A DNA stretch of 32,363 nucleotides from Candidatus Methylomirabilota bacterium (GCA_035709005.1 DASTFB010000017.1:1-32363); one strand, 5' to 3'. Shown: positions 13,254 to 23,467, numbered from the stretch's first letter. The notes: a model not told the origin generated them from the letters alone. Program-made: numbers and translations.

Positions 13254-14429
13254 ATGAAACGTGCCCTCGTGCTCGCCGTCCTCGCTCTGATCGCCGCCTC
13301 CCCCCTGGTGGCGGCCGTGATGGCCCAGGCGCCGGTCCCCGTGCGGGTCGGGGTCATCCAGCCCCTGTCTGGGCCGGTCGCCGCGTCCGGAAATTACATC
13401 CGCATGGGCGCCGAGATCGCCCGCGACTGGATCAACGCGCACGGTGGCGTGCTGGGCCGGCGGATGGAGCTGGTCATCGAGGACAACAAGTCCGATCCCA
13501 AGGAGGCGGCCAGCGCCGCCGAGAAGCTGATCGTGCGCGACAAGGTGCCGGCCATCATGGGGGCCTGGGGCTCCTCGATGACGCTCGCCGCAATGCCCAA
13601 GCTGGAGGAGTACGGTGTGCCCATGGTGGTGGAGACGTCCAGCGCCGCCTCCATCACCAAGCGCGGCAACCCGTGGGTGTTCCGCATCAGCCCGCCCAGC
13701 GAGATGGAGGCGCTCGGCCTGGAGGGCTACCTGCCCAAGCTGGGCATCAAGCGCGCCGACTTCCTGGCCGTCAACACGGACTGGGGCCGGGGCGCCATCA
13801 CGGCCTTCGGCGACATGCTCAAGAAGCACGGGGTGGCGGTCGGCGCCACCGAGTTCATGGACCAGGCGGCCACCGACATGAACGCCCAGATCACCAAGAT
13901 CAAGGGGCTGCCCGGGGACACCCTGTTCCTGACCACCGGCGTGGAGCAGATCACGCTCGTGCTCAAGCAGGCCCAGGAACAGCGGCTGCAGCGCAAGATC
14001 ATCACCACCGGGGGTAGCTCGGCGCCCAATCAGCTCATCAAACAGGCGGGCGCCGCCGCCGACGGCACCTACCACATCCTCTTCTTCCTGCCCTGGTTCC
14101 CGGAGGCGATGCCCGCGGGCAAGCTGGCCAAGGCGTTCGTCGACGAGTGGAACAAGCGCGGGCATCCTTTCGAAGGACTGACCGAGGGCTTCCGCGGCCA
14201 CGACGGCATCGCCACCATCGCCGAGGCCGTCCGCATCGCCGGCAAGGCCGAGCCCAAGGCCATCCGCGAGGCGCTGTGGAAGGTCGGCATCACCGGCTTG
14301 AACGGGCCCATTCGCTTCGCGAAGGACGGGCCGGCCGGCAAGGAAAGCGGCCAGTCCAAGCCCAGCATCTTCATCGTGGAGATCAAGAACGGCAAGGTCG
14401 CGCTGCCCGACTTCCTCGCCAAGAAGTGA
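13254..14429 (+). CDS. livK: Branched-chain amino acid-type ABC transporter substrate-binding protein
   Basis: This 391-residue periplasmic-binding protein of the Leu/Ile/Val (Peripla_BP_6) family has a signal peptide at residues 1-25 (MKRALVLAVLALIAASPLVA). The mature start 'VRVGVIQPLSGPVAASGNYI' and 'GAEIARDWINAHGGVLGR' are diagnostic. It captures an amino acid, amide or aromatic acid for the permeases encoded downstream; the true ligand cannot be read from the sequence. AGGAGG precedes the ATG. It is the first gene of livK-H-MG-F and is separated from livH by a strong hairpin that may favour higher SBP expression. Confidence 0.95.
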   Translation: MKRALVLAVLALIAASPLVAAVMAQAPVPVRVGVIQPLSGPVAASGNYIRMGAEIARDWINAHGGVLGRRMELVIEDNKSDPKEAASAAEKLIVRDKVPAIMGAWGSSMTLAAMPKLEEYGVPMVVETSSAASITKRGNPWVFRISPPSEMEALGLEGYLPKLGIKRADFLAVNTDWGRGAITAFGDMLKKHGVAVGATEFMDQAATDMNAQITKIKGLPGDTLFLTTGVEQITLVLKQAQEQRLQRKIITTGGSSAPNQLIKQAGAAADGTYHILFFLPWFPEAMPAGKLAKAFVDEWNKRGHPFEGLTEGFRGHDGIATIAEAVRIAGKAEPKAIREALWKVGITGLNGPIRFAKDGPAGKESGQSKPSIFIVEIKNGKVALPDFLAKK

Positions 14430-14489
14430 TTCGGAAGCGATGGAGAGCTAGTCCGGAGCGGTGGGGGGCAATCCTAAGCGGTGGGGGGT

Positions 14490-14521
14490 GTAGGGGGGAG
14501 CGGCGCCTCGCTCCCCCCTAC
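14490..14521. terminator. livK-livH intergenic hairpin (attenuator-like)
   Basis: GTAGGGGGGAGCG (14490-14502) and CGCTCCCCCCTAC (14509-14521) form a perfect 13-bp stem with a six-base loop. There is no U-run. It more likely partly terminates transcription or stabilises the livK message, a common way to make more binding protein than permease. Upstream lie short near-repeats of AGCGGTGGGGGG. Confidence 0.65.
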
Positions 14522-14531
14522 GTTGAATCGA

Positions 14532-15404
14532 ATGGACGCGCTGCTGCAGCACCTGGTGAACGGCCTGGTGCTCGGGGGGACGTATGCCCTCCTGGGCATC
14601 GGGCTCACCTTGATCTTCGGCCTCATGAACGTCGTGAACTTCGCCCACGGCGAGTTCTACACGCTGGGCGCGTACGCGACGTTCGCCGCGGTGGCCCTGA
14701 GCAGCCTGCCCTTCCTCGGCGCGCTCGCGGTGGCGGTGGCCGCCGGGGTCATCGTCGGCGCCCTCACCGAGGTCACCCTCCTCCGCTCGCTACGCGGGCG
14801 CTCGATCGACACCGTCATGCTGGTGATGATCGGTCTCTGGATCGCCATGCAGAACGGCGAGCTCTTGATCTGGGGCGGCGTCGCCAAGTCCATTCCCCAC
14901 CCGTTTCCGACGGCGCCGCTGACGCTCGGGCCGCTCAGCATCGCGCCCTTGCGCGTCTTCGTGCTGGCCGCCGCCCTGGCCCTCATTCTCGGCGCCCACC
15001 TGATCGTCCACCGCACACGGCTCGGCCGGGCCATGCGCGCCACGTTCCAGGACGCCGACACGGCGGCCCTCATGGGGGTGCGCATCGGACGCATCCACAC
15101 GGCGACGTTCGCGCTGGGGTCCGGGCTGGCCGCCGCGGCCGGCGCGTTGCTGGGGCCGATCTTTCTCGCCTACCCGGCGATGGGCGACCTGGCCGCGCTG
15201 AAGGCGTTTTCCGTCGTCATCCTCGGCGGCCTGGGCAACGTGGCCGGCGCGACCCTGGGAGGCCTGCTCCTGGGGATCGCCGAAGAGCTGGGCGCGGGGT
15301 ACGTCTCCTCCGGCTACCGTGACGCCGTCGGGTTCATCATCATCATCCTCGTGCTCCTGCTCCGTCCCTCCGGCCTCCTCGCGCGGGCCGAGCGCGTCGG
15401 CTGA
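14532..15404 (+). CDS. livH: ABC transporter permease, LivH type
   Basis: This 290-residue integral membrane protein begins MDALLQHLVNGLVLGGTYAL, the standard LivH opening, followed by 'GLTLIFGLMNVVNFAHGEFY'. About eight hydrophobic segments are visible. The cytoplasmic loop 'GRAMRATFQDADTAALMGV' contacts the ATPase and 'FSVVILGGLGNVAGATLGG' is a family motif. It forms half of the channel with the LivM domain encoded downstream. The ATG just after the hairpin is chosen because the domain starts there. Confidence 0.95.
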   Translation: MDALLQHLVNGLVLGGTYALLGIGLTLIFGLMNVVNFAHGEFYTLGAYATFAAVALSSLPFLGALAVAVAAGVIVGALTEVTLLRSLRGRSIDTVMLVMIGLWIAMQNGELLIWGGVAKSIPHPFPTAPLTLGPLSIAPLRVFVLAAALALILGAHLIVHRTRLGRAMRATFQDADTAALMGVRIGRIHTATFALGSGLAAAAGALLGPIFLAYPAMGDLAALKAFSVVILGGLGNVAGATLGGLLLGIAEELGAGYVSSGYRDAVGFIIIILVLLLRPSGLLARAERVG

Positions 15405-15427
15405 CGGGGCGCGGGGACCGCGCCACC

Positions 15428-17222
15428 GTGGGCCGGCCAGGCGTGCGCCGCGTGGGGCTCGGGGCGCTCGCCGTGCTGTCTCTCAGCATCCCGCTCTGGC
15501 TCGACAACCCGTACTACGTGCACATCCTCATCATGGCCGGCATCTTCGCCGTGCTGGCCCTCAGCCTCAACCTGCTGCTCGGCTACACGGGTCAGCTCTC
15601 GCTGGGCCACGCGGCGTTCTTCGGCATCGGCGCCTACACCTCGGCGCTCCTCACGCTCCGGCTGGACTGGTCCGTGTGGCTGGGGATGGCTGCCGGCACC
15701 GTCGCGGCCGCCGTGGCCGGGTGGGGCATCGGGCGGCTGGCCTTGAAGCTGCGCGGCGCGTACTTCGTCCTGGTGACGATCTCGTTCGCCGGTGTGATCT
15801 CGCTCGTCAGCCTGAACTGGATGGACCTCACCAACGGCCCCCTGGGGCTGCCCGGTGTTCCGGCCCCCGTCCTGGGACCGTGGTCGCTGCGTAGCAAGTC
15901 CGCCTATTACTACGTGGTGCTCGTCGCCGTGGCCCTCGCCTGGCTCGTGTGCTACCGGCTGGTCGGCTCCCGGATCGGACGCGCGTTCGTCGCCCTGCGC
16001 GAGAACGAAGCGCTGGCCGAGGCGGTGGGCATCGACGTCACCCGCTATCTGGTGCTGGCCGCCGTCGTGAGCGCGGCGATGGCGGGTCTGGCGGGTGGTC
16101 TCTACGCCCACTACACGCGCTTCGTGAGCCCCGAGGTCTTCCTCTTCACCTACACGGTCACGATGGTCATCATGGTCGTCGCCGGCGGCAAGGGAACGCT
16201 GGCCGGCCCGCTGGTCGGCGCCCTGCTGTTCACCGCCCTGCCCGAGGCGCTGCGCGAGATGACCTCCTGGCAGTGGCAGATGCTGGCCTACGGCGTCGTT
16301 CTCGTGCTCCTGGTGTACTTCCTCCCCGAGGGCATCGTGCCGGCTATTGAACAGGGCATGGGCACCCGGGCTGAGCTGCGACCTTCGGATCCGATCGCCC
16401 GCCCGCACCCCGCCGGAACCTCGGCCGGCGGCTTCCCCATTGGCCGATCAGCGTCGGGACCTCCCGATCAGAAACTCCAGGTCAGAGAGCTGGCGGTGCA
16501 GTTCGGCGGGGTGCGCGCGCTGGCCGGCGTCTCGTTCGACGTCAGGCCGGGGAGCATCACCAGCCTCATCGGCCCGAACGGCGCCGGCAAGACTACCGCG
16601 TTCAACGCCATCACAGGCTATCTCCGGGCTGGCGGCGGCCGCATCAGCTACGGGGACGCCCCCTTGACCGGGAGGCGCCCGTCGGCGATCGCCCGGCGGG
16701 GCGTGGTCCGGACGTTTCAGAAGACCAGCGTGTTCCCCGCGCTCAGCGTGAGGGACAACGTGATGATCGGCCTTCATCTCCGCGGCCGGGCCGGGCTCGC
16801 CAGCGTCCTGGCCGGCCGGCGCTCGGTGCGCGAGGAGGAAGCCCGGCTCGGCGCGGAGGCCGAGCAGGTCATCGACTTCGTCGGCCTGGGCCACCGACGA
16901 CACGACGTGGCCAGCGCGCTGCCCTACGGAGAGCAGCGGCTCGTGGAGCTGGCCATCGCGCTCGCGGCCCGGCCCACCTTGCTGCTGCTCGACGAGCCCG
17001 CGGCCGGCATGGCCGGCGCCGAGCGGGACGCCGTGAGCGGGCTGGTCCGGCGGATCCGCGAGCAGGGCGTCACCGTGTTGCTGGTGGAGCACGACATGCG
17101 GATGGTGATGGGCATCTCGGACAGTGTCATCGTCCTGAACCACGGCGTGGTCATCGCCGAGGGCCCGCCGGCCACGATTCAGGCCCACCCCGAGGTCGTC
17201 CGCGCCTACCTGGGAGCCGCCG

Positions 17223-17236
<14 letters not shown>
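15428..17236 (+). CDS. livM-livG: Fused LivM permease-LivG ATPase
   Basis: This 602-residue fusion has LivM at residues 1 to about 305 ('LALSLNLLLGYTGQLSLGHA', 'VAGGKGTLAGPLVGALLF'). A Pro/Gly/Ser-rich linker spans about 310-348, and a LivG ATPase follows: Walker A GPNGAGKTT 382-390, signature LPYGEQ 498-503, Walker B LLLLDEP 518-524, switch VEHDM. The start is GTG at 15428, 23 bases after livH. With LivH, LivF and LivK it makes a complete importer. Fused LivMG proteins occur in several lineages, so this is unusual but not unique. Confidence 0.93.
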
Positions 17237-17930
<694 letters not shown>

Positions 17931-18141
17931 AGCAGACGGCCTGCTCAATGCGGCGCCACGCGGTTGCGTCAGATTGTCCCTGCAGGTCAAGGAGTCCCGG
18001 TAGATAGGAGTCATTCCCCAGCCCGCAGCCCGCTCTTGCCGCATAAGCGCTTGATTGCGCGTGGGTTGTAGACCTGGCAACCGATTTGCTGGAACGTTCG
18101 CACCGGAGCAAGGGTCCCATACTCCGAGGAGGTGGCTCGCG

Positions 18142-18765
18142 GTGGTCCGACTCGATCAGAACAGTCTGCTGAAGGCGCTCAACCGGGCGGGAGACGGCGT
18201 CGTGGTGGCCGATGGCGAAGGCCGTGTGGTGCTCTGGAATCGGGCCGCCGAGCGCCTGCTGGGATGGAGCGCGCCGGAAGCGGTGGGCCGGACCTCGTGC
18301 GAGCTGCTGGATGCGCGCAACGACGGCCGACCCTGCGGCGAGGCCTGCCCCATCCGGGCGGCCGCCCGCAAGGGCGACGCCGTCGAGAGCTTCGACGTAC
18401 GGGCGCGGGCGAAAGCCGGCCGTGAGATCCGCCTGAACGTCAGCACCCTGGCCGTCCCGGCCGAGCCCGGGGCGGAAGCCTTCGCGATCTACCTCTTCCG
18501 CGACGTCAGCACGCGGACCCCGGCCACCAACGGCACCGTCATCGAGCGCCCGCCGATGGTTGCGGAGAACGGCGTGCCCCTTACCCGCCGGGAACGCGAG
18601 GTCTTGCGGCTGCTCTCCACGGGCGCCAATACGCGCACCGCGGCCGAGCGGCTGGGCGTGAGCCCGGCCACGATCCGCAACCACGTGCAGAACCTCCTCG
18701 GAAAGCTCGGCGTGCACAGCCGCCTGCAGGCGGTCGCGTACGCCACCACGCACGGCCTGCTCTAA
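18142..18765 (+). CDS. PAS-LuxR transcriptional regulator
   Basis: This 207-residue protein starts at GTG 18142 with AGGAGG nine bases upstream. A PAS sensor covers about residues 8-125 ('GVVVADGEGRVVLWNRAAER'), with cysteines C65 and C69 in 'GRPCGEACPI', a motif seen in some PAS-LuxR proteins that might bind metal or sense redox. A LuxR-type helix-turn-helix follows ('LTRREREVLRLLSTGANTRT', 'LGVSPATIRNHVQNLLGKLG'). No kinase domain is present, so it is a one-component regulator. It stands alone after the liv operon and its target is unknown. Confidence 0.9.
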   Translation: MVRLDQNSLLKALNRAGDGVVVADGEGRVVLWNRAAERLLGWSAPEAVGRTSCELLDARNDGRPCGEACPIRAAARKGDAVESFDVRARAKAGREIRLNVSTLAVPAEPGAEAFAIYLFRDVSTRTPATNGTVIERPPMVAENGVPLTRREREVLRLLSTGANTRTAAERLGVSPATIRNHVQNLLGKLGVHSRLQAVAYATTHGLL

Positions 18766-18821
18766 GCGCCCCGCAACTCGCGCGAGGACCTGCCGAGAGC
18801 CCGTCTGCCGTCAGGCTGGCG

Positions 18822-18840
18822 CCCCGCCGCCTTCGCGGGG
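18822..18840. terminator. Hairpin between convergent luxR-type and YvlD-like genes
   Basis: CCCCGC and GCGGGG pair around a seven-base loop in the 87-base gap between two convergent genes. There is no clear U-run on either strand, so it may be a weak bidirectional terminator. Confidence 0.35.
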
Positions 18841-18852
18841 ACAATGTGACTG

Positions 18853-19230
18853 TCACGCCCGCTCGCGATGAGTGATGACGACGATGCCGCCGCGGTCACT
18901 CACGAAGGCGTTCAGGACCCAGCTCACGAAACTGACCACGAGTGCCCCCAGCACGGCGGCCCAGAATCCGTGGACCTCGAAGCCCGTGACGATGAGCGAC
19001 GTGAGCCAGAGGCAGAGGCCGTTGAGCACGAACAGGAACAGCCCCAGTGTGAGCAAGGTGACGGGGAGAGTCAGGACGATGAGCACAGGACGGACGATGG
19101 CGTTGACGACGCCCAGGACGAGCCCCGCGCCCACGGCCGCGAGAAAGCCGGTGATCACGATCCCCGGCACGATGGCCGCCGTCAGGTAGATGGCCACGGC
19201 ATTGATCACCACGCGGAGAAGGAAGCCCAC
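18853..19230 (-). CDS. YvlD-like / phage holin family 4 membrane protein
   Basis: This 125-residue protein starts at GTG 19228-19230 and begins (M)GFLLRVVINAVAIYLTAAI. Four hydrophobic segments are seen, with the family signature 'VLGVVNAIVRPVLIVLTLPVT' running into 'LGLFLFVLNGLCLW'. PF04020 proteins are small inner-membrane proteins of unknown function, named holin-like only by topology. It is divergent from the ferritin-like/VIT gene with only 27 bases between the starts, so the promoters must overlap the genes. The upstream open frame overlaps that gene and is discarded. Confidence 0.85.
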   Translation of the reverse strand: MGFLLRVVINAVAIYLTAAIVPGIVITGFLAAVGAGLVLGVVNAIVRPVLIVLTLPVTLLTLGLFLFVLNGLCLWLTSLIVTGFEVHGFWAAVLGALVVSFVSWVLNAFVSDRGGIVVITHRERA

Positions 19231-19257
19231 GCGCTCAGGATACTCGAAGGAGGGCGC

Positions 19258-20217
19258 GTGAAGCTCGGTGGTGAAGCCAGGCTGGCGCGGACGCTCGTCC
19301 TCGACGAGCTCTTCGACCTCGCCCTGTACCGGCAGTTGCGGACCATCGCCGGCGAGCGGCTGCGCAGCGTGCTGGACCAGCTCATCCCCATCGAGACCCG
19401 ACACGCCGCCTTCTGGCAGGATTTTTTCGGCCTGGAGATCCGTCGCCTCGATCTCTGGAGAGCGCTCAAGCTTCGCCTCATCATGCTGGTCTGCCGGCTC
19501 TTCGGTGACCGGGCCATCCTCCTGGTGCTGGAGGCGATCGAGATCTACGGTGTCCGCAAGTACCTGACCCTCTGGGAGGCTCATCGACAGGAGCCGCTGG
19601 GCAAGGCCGTCCACACGATCCTCGAGGACGAGCTCCGTCACGAGGATCAGGTCGTCAGCGCCTCGGGCGACCGCCGCGTGGATCCCGAGAGCATCCGCAA
19701 CCTGTTCCTCGGCTTCAACGACGGCCTGGTGGAGATCCTGGGCGCCGTGGCCGGGTTCTTCGCGGCCTTCACCGACACGGCGTCGATCCTAGTCGCCAGC
19801 TCCACGGTAGCCGTCGCCGGCGCCTTTTCGATGTCCGCCGGCGCCTACGTCGCCAGCAGCTCCGAGCACGAGATGACGCGTCTGGAACAGGACCGCCGCG
19901 CCTTCCTGGGCGAGGCGGGCGAGGGCAGCCTACCGATGGCCCGTCCGCTGCGCGCGGCGCTGCTGGTCGGCGTGTCGTACCTGCTGGGGGCCCTCGTGCC
20001 GGTCTTGCCGGTGGCGCTGGGCGCCCGAAGCATCGCCGTCCCGATCGTCACGGGTGCGCTGGCCACCGTCGCCGTCTCGGCGATCCTCGCCTTCCTGTCG
20101 GGCATGCGGCTGGCCCGCCGCCTCGCCACCAACGTCATCATCCTGGGCGCCGCCGTCGCCGTGACCTACCTGATCGGACTGGCCGCCAAGGCGATCTGGG
20201 GCATCTCGGTCAGCTAG
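19258..20217 (+). CDS. Ferritin-like/VIT iron exporter (MbfA type)
   Basis: This 319-residue protein starts at GTG 19258 behind GAAGGAGG. Residues about 5-135 are a ferritin-like four-helix domain with di-iron motifs ExxH at E46-H49 (PIETRH) and E125-H128 (DELRHE). The rest is a VIT1/CCC1 membrane domain starting 'NLFLGFNDGLVEILGAVAGF', with about five helices. Erythrin-VIT proteins such as MbfA bind iron at the cytoplasmic domain and export Fe(II), limiting peroxide stress. The long upstream frame overlaps the divergent gene and is not used. Confidence 0.88.
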   Translation: MKLGGEARLARTLVLDELFDLALYRQLRTIAGERLRSVLDQLIPIETRHAAFWQDFFGLEIRRLDLWRALKLRLIMLVCRLFGDRAILLVLEAIEIYGVRKYLTLWEAHRQEPLGKAVHTILEDELRHEDQVVSASGDRRVDPESIRNLFLGFNDGLVEILGAVAGFFAAFTDTASILVASSTVAVAGAFSMSAGAYVASSSEHEMTRLEQDRRAFLGEAGEGSLPMARPLRAALLVGVSYLLGALVPVLPVALGARSIAVPIVTGALATVAVSAILAFLSGMRLARRLATNVIILGAAVAVTYLIGLAAKAIWGISVS

Positions 20218-20336
20218 CTGTCTCGACACGGTGGCACGTCTGTCAGCCATCCTACGTCAGCCACCGAACAGCGGACCCCGCCTTCCGATGAACCAATGCC
20301 TTCCGGGCGGATGGGGATTGGCACCTGGACTGCTTG

Positions 20337-21008
20337 ATGAGCCTCTCCCGAGTGCCGAGCGCGATCGTCGTCTGGCTCGTCGTCGGCGCCTGTTCCAGCC
20401 TGCCGGCCAGACCCACGGAGCCACGCTCTCCGATGGCGCCGGGTCCGGTCAGCGGGCCCGAATACGTGATCGCCAAGCCCCCGCCCACGGACGCGGTCAT
20501 CAGCCCGGAATCCGAGCTCTTGAGATCCACCGCCGCCGTCTCGCCCGGCGTCCCGCGCCTCGTCTGGGTGCCCGAACGGAAGCTGTATCTGCGCGAAGGC
20601 ATCGACGCCGTCGCTCCGACGCGCACGCATCGCGCGCCGACCGAGCCTCGCGCCGTCGTTCAACTTGCCACCCGACACGTCGGGCATCCGTATGCGTGGG
20701 GCGGCGCCAGCCCCGAGGGCTTCGACTGTTCGGGCTTCGTCATGTACGTCTACGGCAAGGTCGGCGTCGCCTTGCCCCACAACGCCGCGCGGCAATACGC
20801 CTACGGAACCCCGGTCCGTCGCGATGAGCTCGAGCCCGGCGACCTCGTGTTCTTCGATCGCCTCCGTCACAACGGCATCTACATCGGCGATGGGAAGTTC
20901 GTGCACGCCAGCAAGCGCGGCGGCGTCAAGATCTCGCGGGTGAATGGTCACTGGTTTCGCGAGCGCTGGACGGGCGCCCGCCGAGTCCTGCCCCACCGCG
21001 CCCCCTGA
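20337..21008 (+). CDS. NlpC/P60 cell-wall hydrolase lipoprotein
   Basis: This 223-residue protein begins MSLSRVPSAIVVWLVVGACS, a lipoprotein signal with lipobox VGAC (C19). A Pro-rich spacer leads to an NlpC/P60 domain with the catalytic triad visible: C131 in 'FDCSGFVMYVYG', H179 in 'RHNGIYIGDG' and H190 in 'KFVHAS'. It should cut gamma-D-Glu-diaminopimelate bonds of peptidoglycan from the membrane face. A TTG directly before the ATG is an alternative start. It stands alone, 76 bases before the alcohol dehydrogenase. Confidence 0.9.
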   Translation: MSLSRVPSAIVVWLVVGACSSLPARPTEPRSPMAPGPVSGPEYVIAKPPPTDAVISPESELLRSTAAVSPGVPRLVWVPERKLYLREGIDAVAPTRTHRAPTEPRAVVQLATRHVGHPYAWGGASPEGFDCSGFVMYVYGKVGVALPHNAARQYAYGTPVRRDELEPGDLVFFDRLRHNGIYIGDGKFVHASKRGGVKISRVNGHWFRERWTGARRVLPHRAP

Positions 21009-21084
21009 CCGTCGTGGCGCACCCGGTTTATACTGCGCTCCATTCGCCCTCGCCGCCTGGCGAGCTCGCGATGAGGAGGTCGCC

Positions 21085-22182
21085 ATGGAGATGCAGGCCG
21101 CGGTCTTTCGGAAGGTGCACGAGCCGCTCACGATCGAGACGGTCGAGATCGACAAGCCGTGGGGGCGCGAGGTGCTCGTGCGGACGGTGGCGACCGGCGT
21201 GTGCCACAGCGACCTCCACGTCGTCGACGGTCTGGGGCGATGGCCGCTCGATCGTCCCATCGTCCTGGGACACGAGGGCGCCGGCGTCGTCGAGGCCATC
21301 GGCGCCGACGTGACCACGGTGAAGCCGGGCGATCACGTCGTGGCGTGCCTCTCCGGGTTCTGCGGGAGCTGCGCGCAGTGCTTGAGCGGCCACCCCAACC
21401 TCTGCGTGGGCGGCGCCGTCACTCGCTCCGAGTCGGCCCCGCCGCGGCTCGCCCGGAAGGGCGAGGCGCTGCGACAGTTCATCGGCATCAGCAGCTACGC
21501 CGAGCGCATGCTGCTCCACGAGAACTCGGTGGTGAAGATCGATCCCGATCTGCCGCTGGACCGGGCGGCCCTGGTGGGCTGCGGCGTCCTCACCGGCGTG
21601 GGGGCCGCGCTGCGATCCGCGGGGCTGGAGGCCGGCCAGACCGTCGCGGTCTTCGGCTGCGGCGGCGTGGGGCTCTCGATCGTCCAGGGCGCGCGCATCG
21701 GGGGGGCCCGGCAGATCATCGCCGTCGACATCTTCGCATCCAAGCTGGAGATGGCCAGGAGGGTCGGGGCCACCCACGTCGTGGACAGCTCCAAGGACGA
21801 CCCCGTCAAGGCGATCCGCGCGCTGACCGGCGGGGCCGGCGTCGATCACGCCTTCGAGGCCGTCGGCAATGCGACGCTCGTCCGTCAGGCCATCGAGAGC
21901 CTCGCGATCCGGGGCACCGCCACCATCGTCGGGGTCCTGCCCCCCGACGCGATGATCCAGTTCCCCTGGATGGCCATCCGACCGGAGTGTCGGGTCCAGA
22001 CATCCCGGATGGGCTCCAACCGGTTCCGCATCGACATCCCGCGTTACCTGGAGTTCTACCGGCAGGGGCGGCTGCTGCTCGACGAGATGGTCAGCCGCCG
22101 GGGCCGGCTCGGCGATATCAACGAGGCCTTCCGGGCGATGAAGGCCGGCGAGGTCGCCCGCACGGTGCTGACCTTCGACTAG
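21085..22182 (+). CDS. Zinc-dependent alcohol dehydrogenase
   Basis: This 365-residue MDR-family enzyme has catalytic zinc ligands C40 (GVCHSD), H63 (GHEGAG) and C166 (VGCGVLTG). The structural zinc cysteines are C93, C96, C99 and C107, and the NAD motif GCGGVG is at 191-196. It resembles the class III/formaldehyde-type branch, but the substrate is not determined. GAGGAGG precedes the ATG. It is followed after 10 bases by the Tm-1-like gene and then a flavoprotein, an apparent three-gene catabolic operon. Confidence 0.93.
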   Translation: MEMQAAVFRKVHEPLTIETVEIDKPWGREVLVRTVATGVCHSDLHVVDGLGRWPLDRPIVLGHEGAGVVEAIGADVTTVKPGDHVVACLSGFCGSCAQCLSGHPNLCVGGAVTRSESAPPRLARKGEALRQFIGISSYAERMLLHENSVVKIDPDLPLDRAALVGCGVLTGVGAALRSAGLEAGQTVAVFGCGGVGLSIVQGARIGGARQIIAVDIFASKLEMARRVGATHVVDSSKDDPVKAIRALTGGAGVDHAFEAVGNATLVRQAIESLAIRGTATIVGVLPPDAMIQFPWMAIRPECRVQTSRMGSNRFRIDIPRYLEFYRQGRLLLDEMVSRRGRLGDINEAFRAMKAGEVARTVLTFD

Positions 22183-22192
22183 GTGACACGCG

Positions 22193-23440
22193 ATGGCCGA
22201 GGTCGTCGTGGCGGCGCTGGTGACGCTCGACAGCAAGCTCGGGGAGGCGCGCTTCCTGTGCGATGCGCTCCGCCGGGCCGGCGCCCGCCCGGCGCTCGTC
22301 GACGTCTCCCTGCGCCCCCACGCAGTCGCGGAGGCGACGATCCCCGGTCGAACGCTGGCCGAGGCGGCCGGAAGCACGTGGGAGGCCCTGGCCGGACTGG
22401 ACCGGGCTCGGGCGGCGGAGATCATGATCGCCGGCGGGCGGAGCGTGGTCAGCGAGCTGGCTGCCTCGGGTACGATCTCAGGCGTCATCGCGCTGGGCGG
22501 GGCCAACGGGACCAGCGTGGCCTGCGGCATCATGCGCGTGCTGCCGCCGCTCTTCCCCAAGGTGATGGTGAGCGCGGTGGCGGGGACGGCGGCCGTGCAG
22601 TGGTACGTGGCCGAGAGCGACATCGTGATGGTTCCCTCCATCGGCGACGTGTCGCTCAACCGGATCACGCGGTCCGTCATCGACCGGGCCGCCCGCGCGG
22701 TCGTGGCCATGGCGGCGGCGTGGGCGGAGGAATCGCGCAGCGCCGCGAAGAAGACGCCCCTGGTGGCGGTCTCGGCGTTCGGCGGGACGGCGGCCTGCGT
22801 CCAGGGCGTGCAGGCGCGGCTGGAGGCCGCCGGCTTCGAGGTCATCCTCTTTCACGCCTCGGGGCCGGGAGGACGGGCGCTCGAGTCCCTGGCGCGGCGC
22901 GGTGAGCTGGCCGGTGTGGTGGACGTGACCACGCACGAGCTGGCCGACCTGCTGGTCGGCGGCGTCTACAGCGCGGGCGAGGATCGCTTGAAAGGCGCCG
23001 CCGCGGCCGGTCTGCCGCAGGTCGTCGTGCCCGGCGCCCTCGACCACGCGAACTTCTGGGCCGGGATGGTGCCCGAGCGCTTCCGGCAGCGTCAGTTCTT
23101 CCGCTACAACCCGCAGAATCTCTTGATGCGGACGAACGCGGAGGAGCTAGAGGCCCTGGGCGCGATGGTCGCCGAGCGGCTGAACCAGGCGCACGGGCCC
23201 TTCGTCGTCCTCGTGCCCACGGCCGGCTTCAGCGAGCACACGCGTCGGACGGCTCACGATCTGGAAGGCCGCCCGGCGGGGCCGTGGCGTCAGCCCGAAG
23301 CCGATGCCGGCTTCGCGCGCGCGCTGCGGGCGCACCTGACCAGGGGCAAGCTACGAGAGCTCGATCTGCACATCAACGACCCGGCCTTCGCCGACGCGTG
23401 CGCGGACGCGTTCCTGGAGCTGGTGCAGGGCCGGGGCTGA
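22193..23440 (+). CDS. Tm-1-like / UPF0261 ATP-binding protein
   Basis: This 415-residue protein begins MAEVVVAALVTLDSKLGEAR. The first domain carries the UPF0261 motifs 'GVIALGGANGTSVACGIMRV' and 'PKVMVSAVAG', where the plant Tm-1 homologue binds ATP. The second has 'LVAVSAFGGTAACVQGVQAR' and 'PQVVVPGALDHANFW'. Tm-1 itself blocks tobamovirus replication, but bacterial members lie in metabolic operons and their reaction is not settled. Here it sits between an alcohol dehydrogenase and a flavoprotein, so a role in handling a carbonyl or hydroxy-acid intermediate is inferred. Confidence 0.92.
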   Translation: MAEVVVAALVTLDSKLGEARFLCDALRRAGARPALVDVSLRPHAVAEATIPGRTLAEAAGSTWEALAGLDRARAAEIMIAGGRSVVSELAASGTISGVIALGGANGTSVACGIMRVLPPLFPKVMVSAVAGTAAVQWYVAESDIVMVPSIGDVSLNRITRSVIDRAARAVVAMAAAWAEESRSAAKKTPLVAVSAFGGTAACVQGVQARLEAAGFEVILFHASGPGGRALESLARRGELAGVVDVTTHELADLLVGGVYSAGEDRLKGAAAAGLPQVVVPGALDHANFWAGMVPERFRQRQFFRYNPQNLLMRTNAEELEALGAMVAERLNQAHGPFVVLVPTAGFSEHTRRTAHDLEGRPAGPWRQPEADAGFARALRAHLTRGKLRELDLHINDPAFADACADAFLELVQGRG

Positions 23441-23467
23441 GACTCGCTCTAACACACAGGAGAGATC

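Noticed and set aside
12531-14201. 556-residue minus-strand open frame spanning SOD and livK
   Set aside because: Only the last 213 residues match a family (SOD). The rest is the antisense of livK, open because of high GC.
21028-22845. 605-residue minus-strand open frame
   Set aside because: It is antisense to the alcohol dehydrogenase and Tm-1-like genes, both well supported by motifs.
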